NCBI GenBank assembly: GCA_035326105.1
Contig: DAOKYO010000002.1
Coordinates: 62,001 to 126,000, forward strand
DNA from: Bacilli bacterium
GTDB taxonomy: Bacteria; Bacillota_I; Bacilli_A; RFN20; CAG-826
Reading direction: 5' to 3'
DNA: 64,000 nucleotides
Shown here: one piece after another, positions 27,019-34,937 of the stretch
Position numbering within the stretch: the first letter of the stretch is position 1
Layout of the letters: every line of letters starts with the position of its first letter
The notes under the pieces: model-generated
What the model was told of the DNA's origin: nothing
The model's input: only the letters and a program-made list of their open reading frames with translations
Database searches by the model: none
Position numbers and translations under genes: made by a program

Positions 27019-27285
27019 TTATCCAGCAATGTAAATGAAATAGACGACCGTATAAAAAGCAATCACGATTAGTGTAATAATGGAAAACCGATAGTCTTCG
27101 GTGTCATAAAAAGGAAAATTACCGGTTCGGTCATTGCGAATGCTAACAAAACTGCCGATAGCTATCATGAGGGCAATAACCGGGTTTAAAAATAAGGCTA
27201 CCAGCAGAGCTAAAGAAGTGGATAAACGCTCACGATAAATTGTGAACATGCTAATTTTTGGTTTGCTACTTTTATTTTCCATCAT
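27019..27285 (-). CDS. Small membrane protein of unknown function
   Basis: 88 residues with two hydrophobic helices: LALLVALFLNPVIALMIAIGSF and IITLIVIAFYTVVYFIYIAG, joined by a charged loop. GAGGAT precedes two consecutive ATGs (27285 or 27282). A minus-strand TATAAT at 27308-27303 could be its -10. It is one of only four minus-strand genes in the left arm. I recognise no family. Confidence 0.65.
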   Translation of the reverse strand: MMENKSSKPKISMFTIYRERLSTSLALLVALFLNPVIALMIAIGSFVSIRNDRTGNFPFYDTEDYRFSIITLIVIAFYTVVYFIYIAG

Positions 27286-27383
27286 GCTTTATCCTCGTAC
27301 CTATTATATAATATTTAATTTTGGGAGGATATATTTCTTTTATCTTAGCGAATATTTTATTAAAATATAAATAAGGAGAGTTT

Positions 27384-27902
27384 ATGCTCAAAACATTTCG
27401 ACCAACTTACCACGCTTTAAGCGTCTATGACATCGACATTGATTTCTATAAAAAGCATGGCTTTGAGAATGTTATAGTCGATTTGGATAACACTCTCGAC
27501 TCCTATAAACTATTTGAGCCCTCGGTCCGTGCAAAGGAGTTAATTGAACGACTGCTGGCAGCGGGTCTTAGTGTGTTCATCATTTCGAACAATCACTCGG
27601 GTCGGGTTAATCAATATGCCGATGCCTTACATCTTCCATATCTGGCTAATGCGCATAAGCCATTTAAAAAGCGAATTTTACAGTATATCAGGGCGATGAA
27701 AATTGATGTCAGCAAAACTATTTTAATCGGCGATCAACTCTTAACAGATGTGGTCGTGGCTAATAAAATCGGGTTACCGGTTGTTTTAACCGAAAAGCTT
27801 GTTCGTGAAGATCAATGGACAACCCGATTTAATCGTCTGTTTGATCGGCCGATTAGGAAATATTTAAGGCAAAAGAACCTTTTGCCAGATTGGAGAAACT
27901 AG
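27384..27902 (+). CDS. yqeG: YqeG-family HAD phosphatase
   Basis: HAD-superfamily hydrolase of the YqeG (IIIA) type. Motif I is VDLDNTLD, motif II ISNN and motif III near GDQLLTDV. The 172-residue length fits. The physiological substrate is not known for the bacterial family; mitochondrial relatives dephosphorylate phosphatidylglycerophosphate. AAGGAGAG precedes the start. First gene of the conserved yqeG-yqeH-yhbY-nadD-yqeK-rsfS cluster. Confidence 0.92.
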   Translation: MLKTFRPTYHALSVYDIDIDFYKKHGFENVIVDLDNTLDSYKLFEPSVRAKELIERLLAAGLSVFIISNNHSGRVNQYADALHLPYLANAHKPFKKRILQYIRAMKIDVSKTILIGDQLLTDVVVANKIGLPVVLTEKLVREDQWTTRFNRLFDRPIRKYLRQKNLLPDWRN

Positions 27903-27905
27903 CTT

Positions 27906-29036
27906 ATGGGTGAAGTACGTCGCGTCCGTCGCTGCTATGGCTGTGGGGAAGTTTTACAATCGGATAATCCAAATTTACCGGGCTATGCGGATCCTTGGGA
28001 AATGGAACATCATGAGATTGTTCTCTGTTCCAATTGTTTTGCTGAACAACGCATGAAGAAGAAAGCGGCTAACGAGCCTATTTTAGACGCGGATTTCCGC
28101 GAGATATTAAAACAGGCTAAGGCCCATAAATCCCTCATAATCTACGTTGTCGATTTATTTACTTTTGAAACCAGTTTTAACTCTGAAGTAGCGGAAGAAA
28201 TAAAGAATAATCCGCTTATTGTCGTGGCAAATAAAGCTGACCTCTTGCCTCCTAAAACCAATCTGGATAACATTCATGATTATGTGGCCAAACGGGTGAC
28301 GGATGCCCACCTTAATCCGTTAAAGATAATTCTAACCAGCGTGGCGCAAAACTATAATATCGATGAAGTAATCAAGACGATATTTACCTATAGTGAGGGT
28401 AAAGATATATATTTCATCGGGGCCTATAGCTCTGGCAAATCGGCTCTAATCAACTCACTTTTGAAAACATATAAGAATCCGACGCAAAAATATATTTCCA
28501 CCTCCATTTATCCCAATACAACAATTCAGGTAATTGAAATTCCCATTGATGAACAGCATTCAATGTATGATACTCCCGGACTTTCCTTATCTAATAGTTA
28601 TGTCGGCAAGATGGCGGCCGAAAGAGAAGTAGTTCATGATTTGATTCCAAGGACCTTGGTTCGGGGACGGAACTATTTTCTTAAAAGCAAGGATGTTCTA
28701 CTATTTGGCGGTTTAGCTTTTATCGAAATTGTATCGGGCGCTAGGGCTCCATATTCAATCTATATGGCCCCGAATGTGGAAATTCATAAAACAAGTATAG
28801 CCACCGCCAATGAGGTTTTTGAGCGGCTTATTCGCAAAAAACTCACGCGGCCGTTATCAAACTTAATATCGACCTCACGGGATTTAGATGTTTATGAAAT
28901 AAAGGTCGATTATGAGAATAAGTGTGATATATCTATTTCCGGCCTCGGCTGGATTTCGTTTGTCGGTAATCACCAAGTCATTCGAGTTTACGTTTTAAAT
29001 GGCATCAGTATCTATCATGGTACCGCTAAAGTATAG
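27906..29036 (+). CDS. yqeH: Ribosome-biogenesis GTPase YqeH
   Basis: Circularly permuted GTPase needed for 30S assembly. An N-terminal zinc finger (CYGCGE, CSNCFAE) is followed by motifs in permuted order: G4 NKAD, then G1 GAYSSGKSALINS, then G3 DTPG, with a C-terminal nucleic-acid-binding region. It begins 3 nt after yqeG, its ribosome-binding site inside that gene. 376 residues, normal for the family. Confidence 0.95.
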   Translation: MGEVRRVRRCYGCGEVLQSDNPNLPGYADPWEMEHHEIVLCSNCFAEQRMKKKAANEPILDADFREILKQAKAHKSLIIYVVDLFTFETSFNSEVAEEIKNNPLIVVANKADLLPPKTNLDNIHDYVAKRVTDAHLNPLKIILTSVAQNYNIDEVIKTIFTYSEGKDIYFIGAYSSGKSALINSLLKTYKNPTQKYISTSIYPNTTIQVIEIPIDEQHSMYDTPGLSLSNSYVGKMAAEREVVHDLIPRTLVRGRNYFLKSKDVLLFGGLAFIEIVSGARAPYSIYMAPNVEIHKTSIATANEVFERLIRKKLTRPLSNLISTSRDLDVYEIKVDYENKCDISISGLGWISFVGNHQVIRVYVLNGISIYHGTAKV

Positions 29037-29044
29037 GAGCAATT

Positions 29045-29341
29045 ATGCTAAACAATCATCAAAAAGCTTTTTTGAAAAATAAGGCCAATGCGTTACGCCC
29101 GCTGTATCAAATTGGGAAAAACCTTTTAGGGGAGACACAGTTGGATTTGTTGGATAAGGGTTTGAAAGCCAAGGAATTAATTAAAATCAGTGTTTTGAAG
29201 TCGGCGGAGAATCCAATTGAGGGAATCGCAATCGACCTCTCGATGAAACTACAGGCGGAAGTAGTGCAAATTGTCGGCCGCATTATTACCCTCTATCGGG
29301 CCAATCCCCATCTTCCTCATAGAATCGAATTACCCCGATAA
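29045..29341 (+). CDS. yhbY: YhbY-family RNA-binding protein (CRM domain)
   Basis: 98-residue CRM-domain protein associated with large-subunit precursors. The family pattern LRPLYQIGKNLL, the KELIKISVL strand and a late VGRIITLYR are clear. TAGGAGC precedes the ATG. Its stop overlaps the nadD start by one base. The B. subtilis cluster has aroE between yqeH and this gene; here it is missing. Confidence 0.93.
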   Translation: MLNNHQKAFLKNKANALRPLYQIGKNLLGETQLDLLDKGLKAKELIKISVLKSAENPIEGIAIDLSMKLQAEVVQIVGRIITLYRANPHLPHRIELPR

Positions 29342-30435
29342 TGAACAAGACAATAATATATGGTGGGTCTTTTGATCCCGTTCATTTAGGACACCTTCAA
29401 GTAGCGGAATCGGCTCTTCATGAAGTTGGAGCGGATAAAGTGGTTTTTGTTTTAGCCAAACACCCACGCTGGAAAGATGAAAAGAATAACGAGCTTGATC
29501 GTTTAAGAATGCTTGAGCTTTTCTTAAAAGACACTCCGTGGGCGGAAATTTCGCATATGGAATTAGATAGTCCGGCCCCGGTAAACTACTCCGCTGATAC
29601 CGTTCGCGATTATCAGCATCAACATCCGGATGAGAAACTATTCTTTCTTTTAGGCGCTGATCAGGCCAATAAGTTTCATAATTGGTATAAGAATACGGAA
29701 CTAATTGAAAGAGCCGGGGTCCTAGTCTATGAACGGCCGGGAATTCCGTTAAATCTTGATAATGTCATAACCTATAAGATGCAAGTTGTTCCGGGCCCTA
29801 AGAGCCCGACTAGTTCGTCTTTAATTCGTGAGCTAAAGAGCGCGGATACTTCAATCGAAGTGCTGGAGTATATCGCCAGTCATAATCTATACTACTTGCC
29901 TAAGATCAAGGAATTTATTTCGGGAGATCGACTTGCTCATTCGCTTCAAGTGGCAAAATTGGCCAAACAAATTGCTGAAGCGAATGGACTTTCGGGAAGC
30001 GATGCCTATGTGGCGGGCTTACTGCATGACATCGGTAAGAACATAAGTGAATCTTTTCAAAAGGAAATTATGCAAAAAAAATATGCGGGCTATGTTGATT
30101 TGAATAAATGGCTGCATCATCAGTTCATAAGCGAGTACCTGGCGCGCGAGGTTTTTGGAATTAAAAGCCGAACAATTTTAGAGGCAATCAGAAAACATGC
30201 GACCGGAGATCAAAATATGGGGCCGATTGCAATGATAACTTATAGTGCCGATAAAATTGAGCCCACCCGTGGCTTCGATAGCAGTAGTCTCATTGCATCC
30301 TGCATGAATGACTATCACGATGGTTTTCTTAAAGTTCTAGCAGCTAATCGGGAATATCTGCTTGCTCATGAGAAAGATATTTATAATAAATTAACAAAGC
30401 GGTGTTTTCGCCAATACTTAAAGGAGTCAATATGA
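29341..30435 (+). CDS. nadD: NadD-YqeK fusion: nicotinate-nucleotide adenylyltransferase plus HD-domain hydrolase
   Basis: 364 residues containing two enzymes that are separate genes in Bacillus. Residues 1-190: NadD (NaMN to NaAD in NAD synthesis), with the nucleotidyltransferase motif GGSFDPVHLGH and the later SPTSSSLIR (usually ISSTxIR). Residues 195-364: YqeK-type HD phosphohydrolase, with His in RLAHSLQVA, HD in LLHDIGK, and later HH and HATG ligands; YqeK family members split Ap4A to ADP. The join is in frame with no stop or internal ribosome-binding site. NadD-HD fusions are known in Mollicutes. Confidence 0.92.
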   Translation: MNKTIIYGGSFDPVHLGHLQVAESALHEVGADKVVFVLAKHPRWKDEKNNELDRLRMLELFLKDTPWAEISHMELDSPAPVNYSADTVRDYQHQHPDEKLFFLLGADQANKFHNWYKNTELIERAGVLVYERPGIPLNLDNVITYKMQVVPGPKSPTSSSLIRELKSADTSIEVLEYIASHNLYYLPKIKEFISGDRLAHSLQVAKLAKQIAEANGLSGSDAYVAGLLHDIGKNISESFQKEIMQKKYAGYVDLNKWLHHQFISEYLAREVFGIKSRTILEAIRKHATGDQNMGPIAMITYSADKIEPTRGFDSSSLIASCMNDYHDGFLKVLAANREYLLAHEKDIYNKLTKRCFRQYLKESI

Positions 30436-30764
30436 AAGAGATTTATCCGGAAAAAGTTCAAGTTTTAATTAAGGCCTTAGATGATAAAAAAGCCGAGGAC
30501 ATTATTGCTGTAGATGTTAGCGAAAGAATGCCTTTAGCCGATTACTACATAATTGCCACCGCGACCAATGAGCGACAGCTTAATGCATTGGCTGATGTTA
30601 TCGAAACGGCGCTGAAAAGTATCGGTGCCGGTATAAACCATATTGAGGGAAAAAATCGTGGATCAGAATGGGTCCTCATCGATGCCGGGGATGTTATCGT
30701 TCACATCTTTAGTCCTCAAGGTCGACAAAGGTTTAACCTTGAAGGAATATACTTGCCTAATTAG
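30432..30764 (+). CDS. rsfS: Ribosomal silencing factor RsfS
   Basis: Binds L14 and blocks subunit joining during starvation. 110 residues from the ATG after AAGGAG; it overlaps the nadD-yqeK stop by 4 nt (ATGA). Family segments include ADYYIIATATNERQLNALAD, GSEWVLIDAGDVIVHIF and the C-terminal FNLEGIY. Last gene of the cluster and the last plus-strand gene before the terminus. Confidence 0.95.
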   Translation: MKEIYPEKVQVLIKALDDKKAEDIIAVDVSERMPLADYYIIATATNERQLNALADVIETALKSIGAGINHIEGKNRGSEWVLIDAGDVIVHIFSPQGRQRFNLEGIYLPN

Positions 30765-30800
30765 AAAAATAAGAAGTCCGATGATAAAAGAAGAAATTGG

Positions 30801-30828
30801 AAAGTCCAATTAATCGTTGGACTTTTTT
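30801..30828 (+). terminator. Terminator of the yqeG-rsfS cluster
   Basis: Nine-base perfect stem AAAGTCCAA/TTGGACTTT with a seven-base loop and a run of seven T including the stem end. Confidence 0.88.
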
Positions 30829-30989
30829 TATTGAAATGTATCAAAACCATTTAACAGCTAGGAGCGAGCTATAATTTGCTGACTAAAAATATAATAAAAG
30901 TTTAATGTATATATGGAGCATAACTGAAGCAGTGGAAGAGATTTTGGTATGGGTTCATAATAAAACGCTCCTAAAGGGTAAGACAAATC

Positions 30990-31017
30990 ACTTCGCATAA
31001 TGTATATTATGTAAACT
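30990..31017 (+). other. dif site: XerC/XerD chromosome-dimer resolution site
   Basis: Twenty-eight bases in the canonical 11-6-11 arrangement: XerC arm ACTTCGCATAA, centre TGTATA, XerD arm TTATGTAAACT. From memory, the right arm equals that of the B. subtilis dif, and the stretch CGCATAATGTATATTATGT equals the core of the E. coli dif. It lies in the non-coding gap where gene direction reverses, as expected for a terminus. xerD itself is 4 kb away. Confidence 0.95.
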
Positions 31018-31161
31018 AATATTTAAATAATGCCCATGAGAAGTAAATTAATAATATTTTCATCGTTAAAACATAAAAAGTCTTCTTGCTTCAAACATAG
31101 AGTTTTCCACAAAAAGACTATACTTATTTATGACTTAATAAATACTAAATAACTACTAACG

Positions 31162-31776
31162 TTATTGCGCGAATGGATTACCATTAATAATTGTTTGATT
31201 AATGGCAGAACGTATTTTTTCCATTTGCTCATCACTAAGTTTACTTATAGGCCCTTCTCTTTCGCTTTTCTTGCCATTAATAATTCCAAATCGGTAAATA
31301 CGAATTTTGTCAATTCCACGAATTTGATTAAAAACGGCAATTGTTTCTTTGTCAGTTAATAAGTCGGGAATCTTTCCAATAGCGACATCGCTGGTTGGGT
31401 TGGCATCATGATGCTTTGTTTTTAATGGACATACGATAGCGATTTGATTGTTCTCATAACTATCCACTAAGATAACCCCATAATGGCGCTCCTTGATTTC
31501 ACAATTGACACCGATGCCAAAATCAATTTCATATATTTCGCCTGCGTGCAAAGTATATTCGGTTTTGTATAGAAGCGAAAACTTTGCGTAATTCAGCATT
31601 CTTCGCATCCAATTTAGAATCGTAATTGATAATTCCATTTCGCTAACGCTACGAAGCATTTGCTCTTCGCAGGTTAAATCCTCGGTTTGACCATCATCAC
31701 TTAATCGGTAGCGGCTTTTTTCCCCATCGTAAACTTTTTTCTTGTAAAAGACTTTTTCCTTTTTTTCCGAATTCAT
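31162..31776 (-). CDS. PemK/MazF-like protein with N-terminal extension
   Basis: 204 residues from the ATG after AGGAGG (a longer frame to 31827 reads through that site). The C-terminal half resembles the PemK/MazF endoribonuclease toxin fold: GEIYEIDFG start, ERHYGVILVD strand, IAIVCPLKTK, then VFNQIRGIDKIRI. The first 95 residues or so are hydrophilic and helical with no family I know; they might act as an in-cis antitoxin or targeting domain. No separate antitoxin gene lies next to it. First gene on the right side of dif. Toxin activity is inferred only. Confidence 0.65.
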   Translation of the reverse strand: MNSEKKEKVFYKKKVYDGEKSRYRLSDDGQTEDLTCEEQMLRSVSEMELSITILNWMRRMLNYAKFSLLYKTEYTLHAGEIYEIDFGIGVNCEIKERHYGVILVDSYENNQIAIVCPLKTKHHDANPTSDVAIGKIPDLLTDKETIAVFNQIRGIDKIRIYRFGIINGKKSEREGPISKLSDEQMEKIRSAINQTIINGNPFAQ

Positions 31777-31829
31777 TTCATACCTCCTGTTTCCAATCGG
31801 AAATTCAACTATGTGGGTAACTTGCACGT

Positions 31830-31858
31830 AAAAAAAAGTCGGATTGTTGATTCGGCTT
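31830..31858 (-). terminator. Terminator of the deoB-importer operon
   Basis: Nine-pair stem (31836-31844 with 31850-31858, two G-U pairs), five-base loop, followed on the minus strand by an eight-U run. Confidence 0.75.
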
Positions 31859-31924
31859 CTTCAGGCATCTAATTACTTATGAGGAGTACATGGACTCGGT
31901 TACTAAACTAATCCCCCACCATCG

Positions 31925-32695
31925 CTACTTAAACTGTGACTTTTTACGAAAATTAGTTGCCACTAAGTCAAAGATTATACTAATTACAATTGCGTGTAAA
32001 GCAAAAACGAAAATTTTTATAAAGTCAGCATCATAGTAGGCTTGAGCGATACTAAACCCTAAGCCACTACTGCGATTATTTCCGGAAAGAACCTCGCTCA
32101 TAATCGTAACTTTCATTCCTAATCCCACTGCCTGAATAATGCTCAATAGTACATAAGGCAGCGCAATCGGGAGTTTGACCCAAAGTAAAGTTTGCCAGTG
32201 ATTTTCTCCTTCAAGGCGCATGGCATCATAAAGATCTTGGTCGATTGATTTTACGCCTGAATACGTCGCTTCATAAATCAATGGAAAGGAAATTAGAAAT
32301 GAAACAATAATTGGCGAAAAAGAAATCTTGATTATCGAAATAGCTATCAGGATAATCACTGCTGTTGGGACACTACGGAGAGCGCTAATTAAAGGCATGA
32401 GAAACCGATGAAAGTCCGCATAAGATCCACTTACCAGTCCAAGTATTAATCCCAATAGGCACGCGATGAGCACTGATATAACTAATCTCGTTATTGTGGC
32501 TAAAACAGCCTCATAAGTGGTAATAAACGAAAAAGAAGATATGTAGGCGGGTATAACCTTGATGGGCGAGGGAATAATATAAGCATTAATGGTTAGCGAA
32601 AGGATTTGCCAAAGGATAAAAAGAAAGAGAAAACCGAATAATAAAAAGAGAATTATCCGTAAATTAGGTTTTAAGGAAAAAATTCTCTTTTTCAT
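31925..32695 (-). CDS. ABC transporter permease (SsuC/TauC/ThiX type)
   Basis: 256-residue inner-membrane permease of the BPD_transp_1 family with about six helices and the cytoplasmic EAA-type loop DAMRLEGENHWQTLLWVKLP. It lies 5 nt after the binding-protein gene. No ATP-binding subunit is next to it or anywhere in the minus-strand array, so the ATPase must be shared or lie elsewhere. The substrate class (taurine/sulfonate, thiamine precursor or other small molecules) cannot be settled. Confidence 0.85.
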   Translation of the reverse strand: MKKRIFSLKPNLRIILFLLFGFLFLFILWQILSLTINAYIIPSPIKVIPAYISSFSFITTYEAVLATITRLVISVLIACLLGLILGLVSGSYADFHRFLMPLISALRSVPTAVIILIAISIIKISFSPIIVSFLISFPLIYEATYSGVKSIDQDLYDAMRLEGENHWQTLLWVKLPIALPYVLLSIIQAVGLGMKVTIMSEVLSGNNRSSGLGFSIAQAYYDADFIKIFVFALHAIVISIIFDLVATNFRKKSQFK

Positions 32696-32700
32696 AATAG

Positions 32701-33699
32701 TTAAAATAAAGGTGAGTAGGCTGAAGATGGGTAATCTTCCTGCTCCATATATTCAAGATAATTTACAAGACTATATTTACCTGTGGCAAAGCCCATGTTG
32801 TTAGGTGCATCTTCCACTTCCTCAAAGAGTTGAAGATCGCTCACGGTTGAGCTATCAACTCCAAAAAGAGCTTTCTGTTCGTCACTTGTTCCGTATGCAT
32901 CCATCGCATCAATTGCAATTTGCGGATGAAAGATTAAATTGTTGGTCGCTTCATCCAACTGTGAAATAAAAAGAGCCAATTGGTCAGGATTCTCTTGATA
33001 CAGACCGGTTTTAACAAAAACACCCGCTTGAGGAAATCCATCGAGATTAGATAATTCATTCCACATTTTTTGCATATCGACATCGTAGGAAACAGTCGTT
33101 CCGCTCTTTTCAATGTTATGGAGGATTGGCTGAGCGGTTAAAACATAGTCGACAGCCTCCCCGCCATACAGTCCGGTTTTAATAACGGGAACCGTGTCGG
33201 AAACCGAACTCACAAAGTTTAAATTATCAATACTGGGAAAAACTTTTTGCAGAATTTGATTGGGGATGCCCTGAGCGTTCCCAAAACTAACAACTAAATC
33301 GCCAGTTTTAGGGTTATCACTACTGCTTTTATTGATTCCTATAAGGTGAAAGTTGCCTTTGGTTACGATGCGCGCCAATTGGTAGGGTGCATTATTGTTA
33401 ACAATCTGCTTTAAGCCTTGGCTATGGTCCATGACGATTACATCATAGGAAGCTGCCGCAAAAGCGCTTAAAATAGCGGGGACCGAAGAGTTCGTGGATA
33501 AAACGCCACTTTTAGCCCAAGGATAAAATCCCAATGACGGAGCGCCAGAAGGAGAAATAATTGAATAATCTAAAACAAGGTTCGCACTGTTATCCGTGTT
33601 TGATAAAGAACTGTCGCTATTAGGTGATACTTGATTGCCTTGGCAGGCGACAAGTAAAAGTGAAAAAGAGGATAACAATAAGAAAAGCTTATTTTTCAT
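32701..33699 (-). CDS. ABC substrate-binding lipoprotein (SsuA/THI5-like)
   Basis: 332-residue lipoprotein with lipobox LLVAC and a Ser/Asn-rich linker. The body resembles NMT1/SsuA-type periplasmic-binding folds: SPSGAPSLGFYPWAKSG at the start, YDVIVMDHSQGLKQIV, and GEAVDYVLTAQPIL. Its first 11 bases overlap the end of deoB, so the two are likely cotranscribed and coupled. Ligand unknown. Confidence 0.75.
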   Translation of the reverse strand: MKNKLFLLLSSFSLLLVACQGNQVSPNSDSSLSNTDNSANLVLDYSIISPSGAPSLGFYPWAKSGVLSTNSSVPAILSAFAAASYDVIVMDHSQGLKQIVNNNAPYQLARIVTKGNFHLIGINKSSSDNPKTGDLVVSFGNAQGIPNQILQKVFPSIDNLNFVSSVSDTVPVIKTGLYGGEAVDYVLTAQPILHNIEKSGTTVSYDVDMQKMWNELSNLDGFPQAGVFVKTGLYQENPDQLALFISQLDEATNNLIFHPQIAIDAMDAYGTSDEQKALFGVDSSTVSDLQLFEEVEDAPNNMGFATGKYSLVNYLEYMEQEDYPSSAYSPLF

Positions 33700-34906
33700 C
33701 GTTATTAACCTCAGTAATAGCCTCCCCTATCATTGTATCCGCCTTTTGTAAATCAAAATTTGCTAAAATGGTCGCACCCAAATCCGCGAATGAATGCCGA
33801 TCTTCTAAGAAATGGCCGTTTCGGAAAAGAGGACTATACATTAAGAAAGGGACCTTTTCGCGGGTATGATCACTGCCATGCCAAGTCGGGTCATTGCCGT
33901 GATCAGCAGTAACCACAACCAAATCGTCTTCCTTAATTACGGACAGCAATTCTCCTAAGCGCTTATCAAAAGCTTCAAGCGCTTCACCATAGCCAACCGG
34001 ATTCCGGCGATGACCATATTCGCTATCAAACTCAACTAGGTTGGTAAATACGAGGCCACGGAAATTACCGGTCTTGGCTTCTCCGATAGTCTTATCCATA
34101 CCATCCTCATTGCTGACGGTCTTTTGGGTTTTCACCACTCCTTTTTGGTTAAATATATCGCCTATTTTCCCGATGCAACTCACCATATAGCCTTTGTCCT
34201 TTAAAATATCCATAGCGGTTGTCGAGGAAGGAGACAAAGCTAAATCATGACGATTTGGCGTGCGCTTAAAATTTTCGGCATTTGTCCCGACAAAGGGCCG
34301 CGCGATAACCCGACCGACCCGCCATTCCGGTTTCATGCAAATTTCGCGGGCGATTTCGCAGCAGCGATATAACTCTTGAACGCCGGTTACCTCTTCATGC
34401 GCTGCGATTTGCAGAACGCTGTCAGCCGAAGTGTAGACAATAAGCGAATTCTCGCGCATCTGCTGCTCGCCAAGTTGCTTGAGGATTTCCGTTCCGGAAG
34501 CGGCGACATTGCCGATAACTTTGTGTCCAGTTTTTGCTTCTAATTCGCTGATAAGTTCAGCGGGAAAACCGGTATCGGTAAAAGTTTGAAAAGGTTCAGT
34601 TGTCAAAATGCCCATCATCTCCCAATGGCCGGTCATCGTGTCTTTGCCGTTACTGGCTTCTTGGGCGCGCATAGCGTAACTATGCGGATGCTTAACGGAT
34701 GACTTTACACCCTTAATCGAGTTTAATTCGCCAAGGCCCATCGCTTCCATTACCGGCAAGTGGAGGCCGTTTGGCATCTTTTCACTGATATGGACAAATG
34801 TCGAAGCTCCTTTATCACCAAAACGTTCGGCATCAGGCATTTCGCCAATGCCGGCGCTATCCATTACAATCACAAACACTCGTCTAAAATTTAATTTGTT
34901 TCCCAT
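33689..34906 (-). CDS. deoB: Phosphopentomutase
   Basis: Interconverts ribose-1-phosphate (or deoxyribose-1-phosphate) and the 5-phosphate in nucleoside catabolism. 405 residues of the alkaline-phosphatase superfamily, with metal-site motifs VMDSAGIGEMPDA near the N-terminus and TADHGNDPTWHGSDHTRE near the C-terminus. GGAGG lies upstream. It follows xerD as in B. subtilis (xerD-drm), but punA and pdp do not follow. The downstream overlap with a binding-protein gene is unusual. Confidence 0.96.
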   Translation of the reverse strand: MGNKLNFRRVFVIVMDSAGIGEMPDAERFGDKGASTFVHISEKMPNGLHLPVMEAMGLGELNSIKGVKSSVKHPHSYAMRAQEASNGKDTMTGHWEMMGILTTEPFQTFTDTGFPAELISELEAKTGHKVIGNVAASGTEILKQLGEQQMRENSLIVYTSADSVLQIAAHEEVTGVQELYRCCEIAREICMKPEWRVGRVIARPFVGTNAENFKRTPNRHDLALSPSSTTAMDILKDKGYMVSCIGKIGDIFNQKGVVKTQKTVSNEDGMDKTIGEAKTGNFRGLVFTNLVEFDSEYGHRRNPVGYGEALEAFDKRLGELLSVIKEDDLVVVTADHGNDPTWHGSDHTREKVPFLMYSPLFRNGHFLEDRHSFADLGATILANFDLQKADTMIGEAITEVNNDEK

Positions 34907-34937
34907 ATAACATACCTCCGAAACATAGTATTATAAT

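Larger units (their letters stand above)
30765..31161. other. Non-coding strand-switch region (terminus)
   Basis: The gap between the converging gene arrays. It holds the rsfS terminator (30801-30828), the dif site (30990-31017) and a possible long-loop terminator for the minus-strand gene (AGTCTT 31079-31084 with AAGACT 31114-31119, then U-rich on the minus strand). No ORF. Confidence 0.75.
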
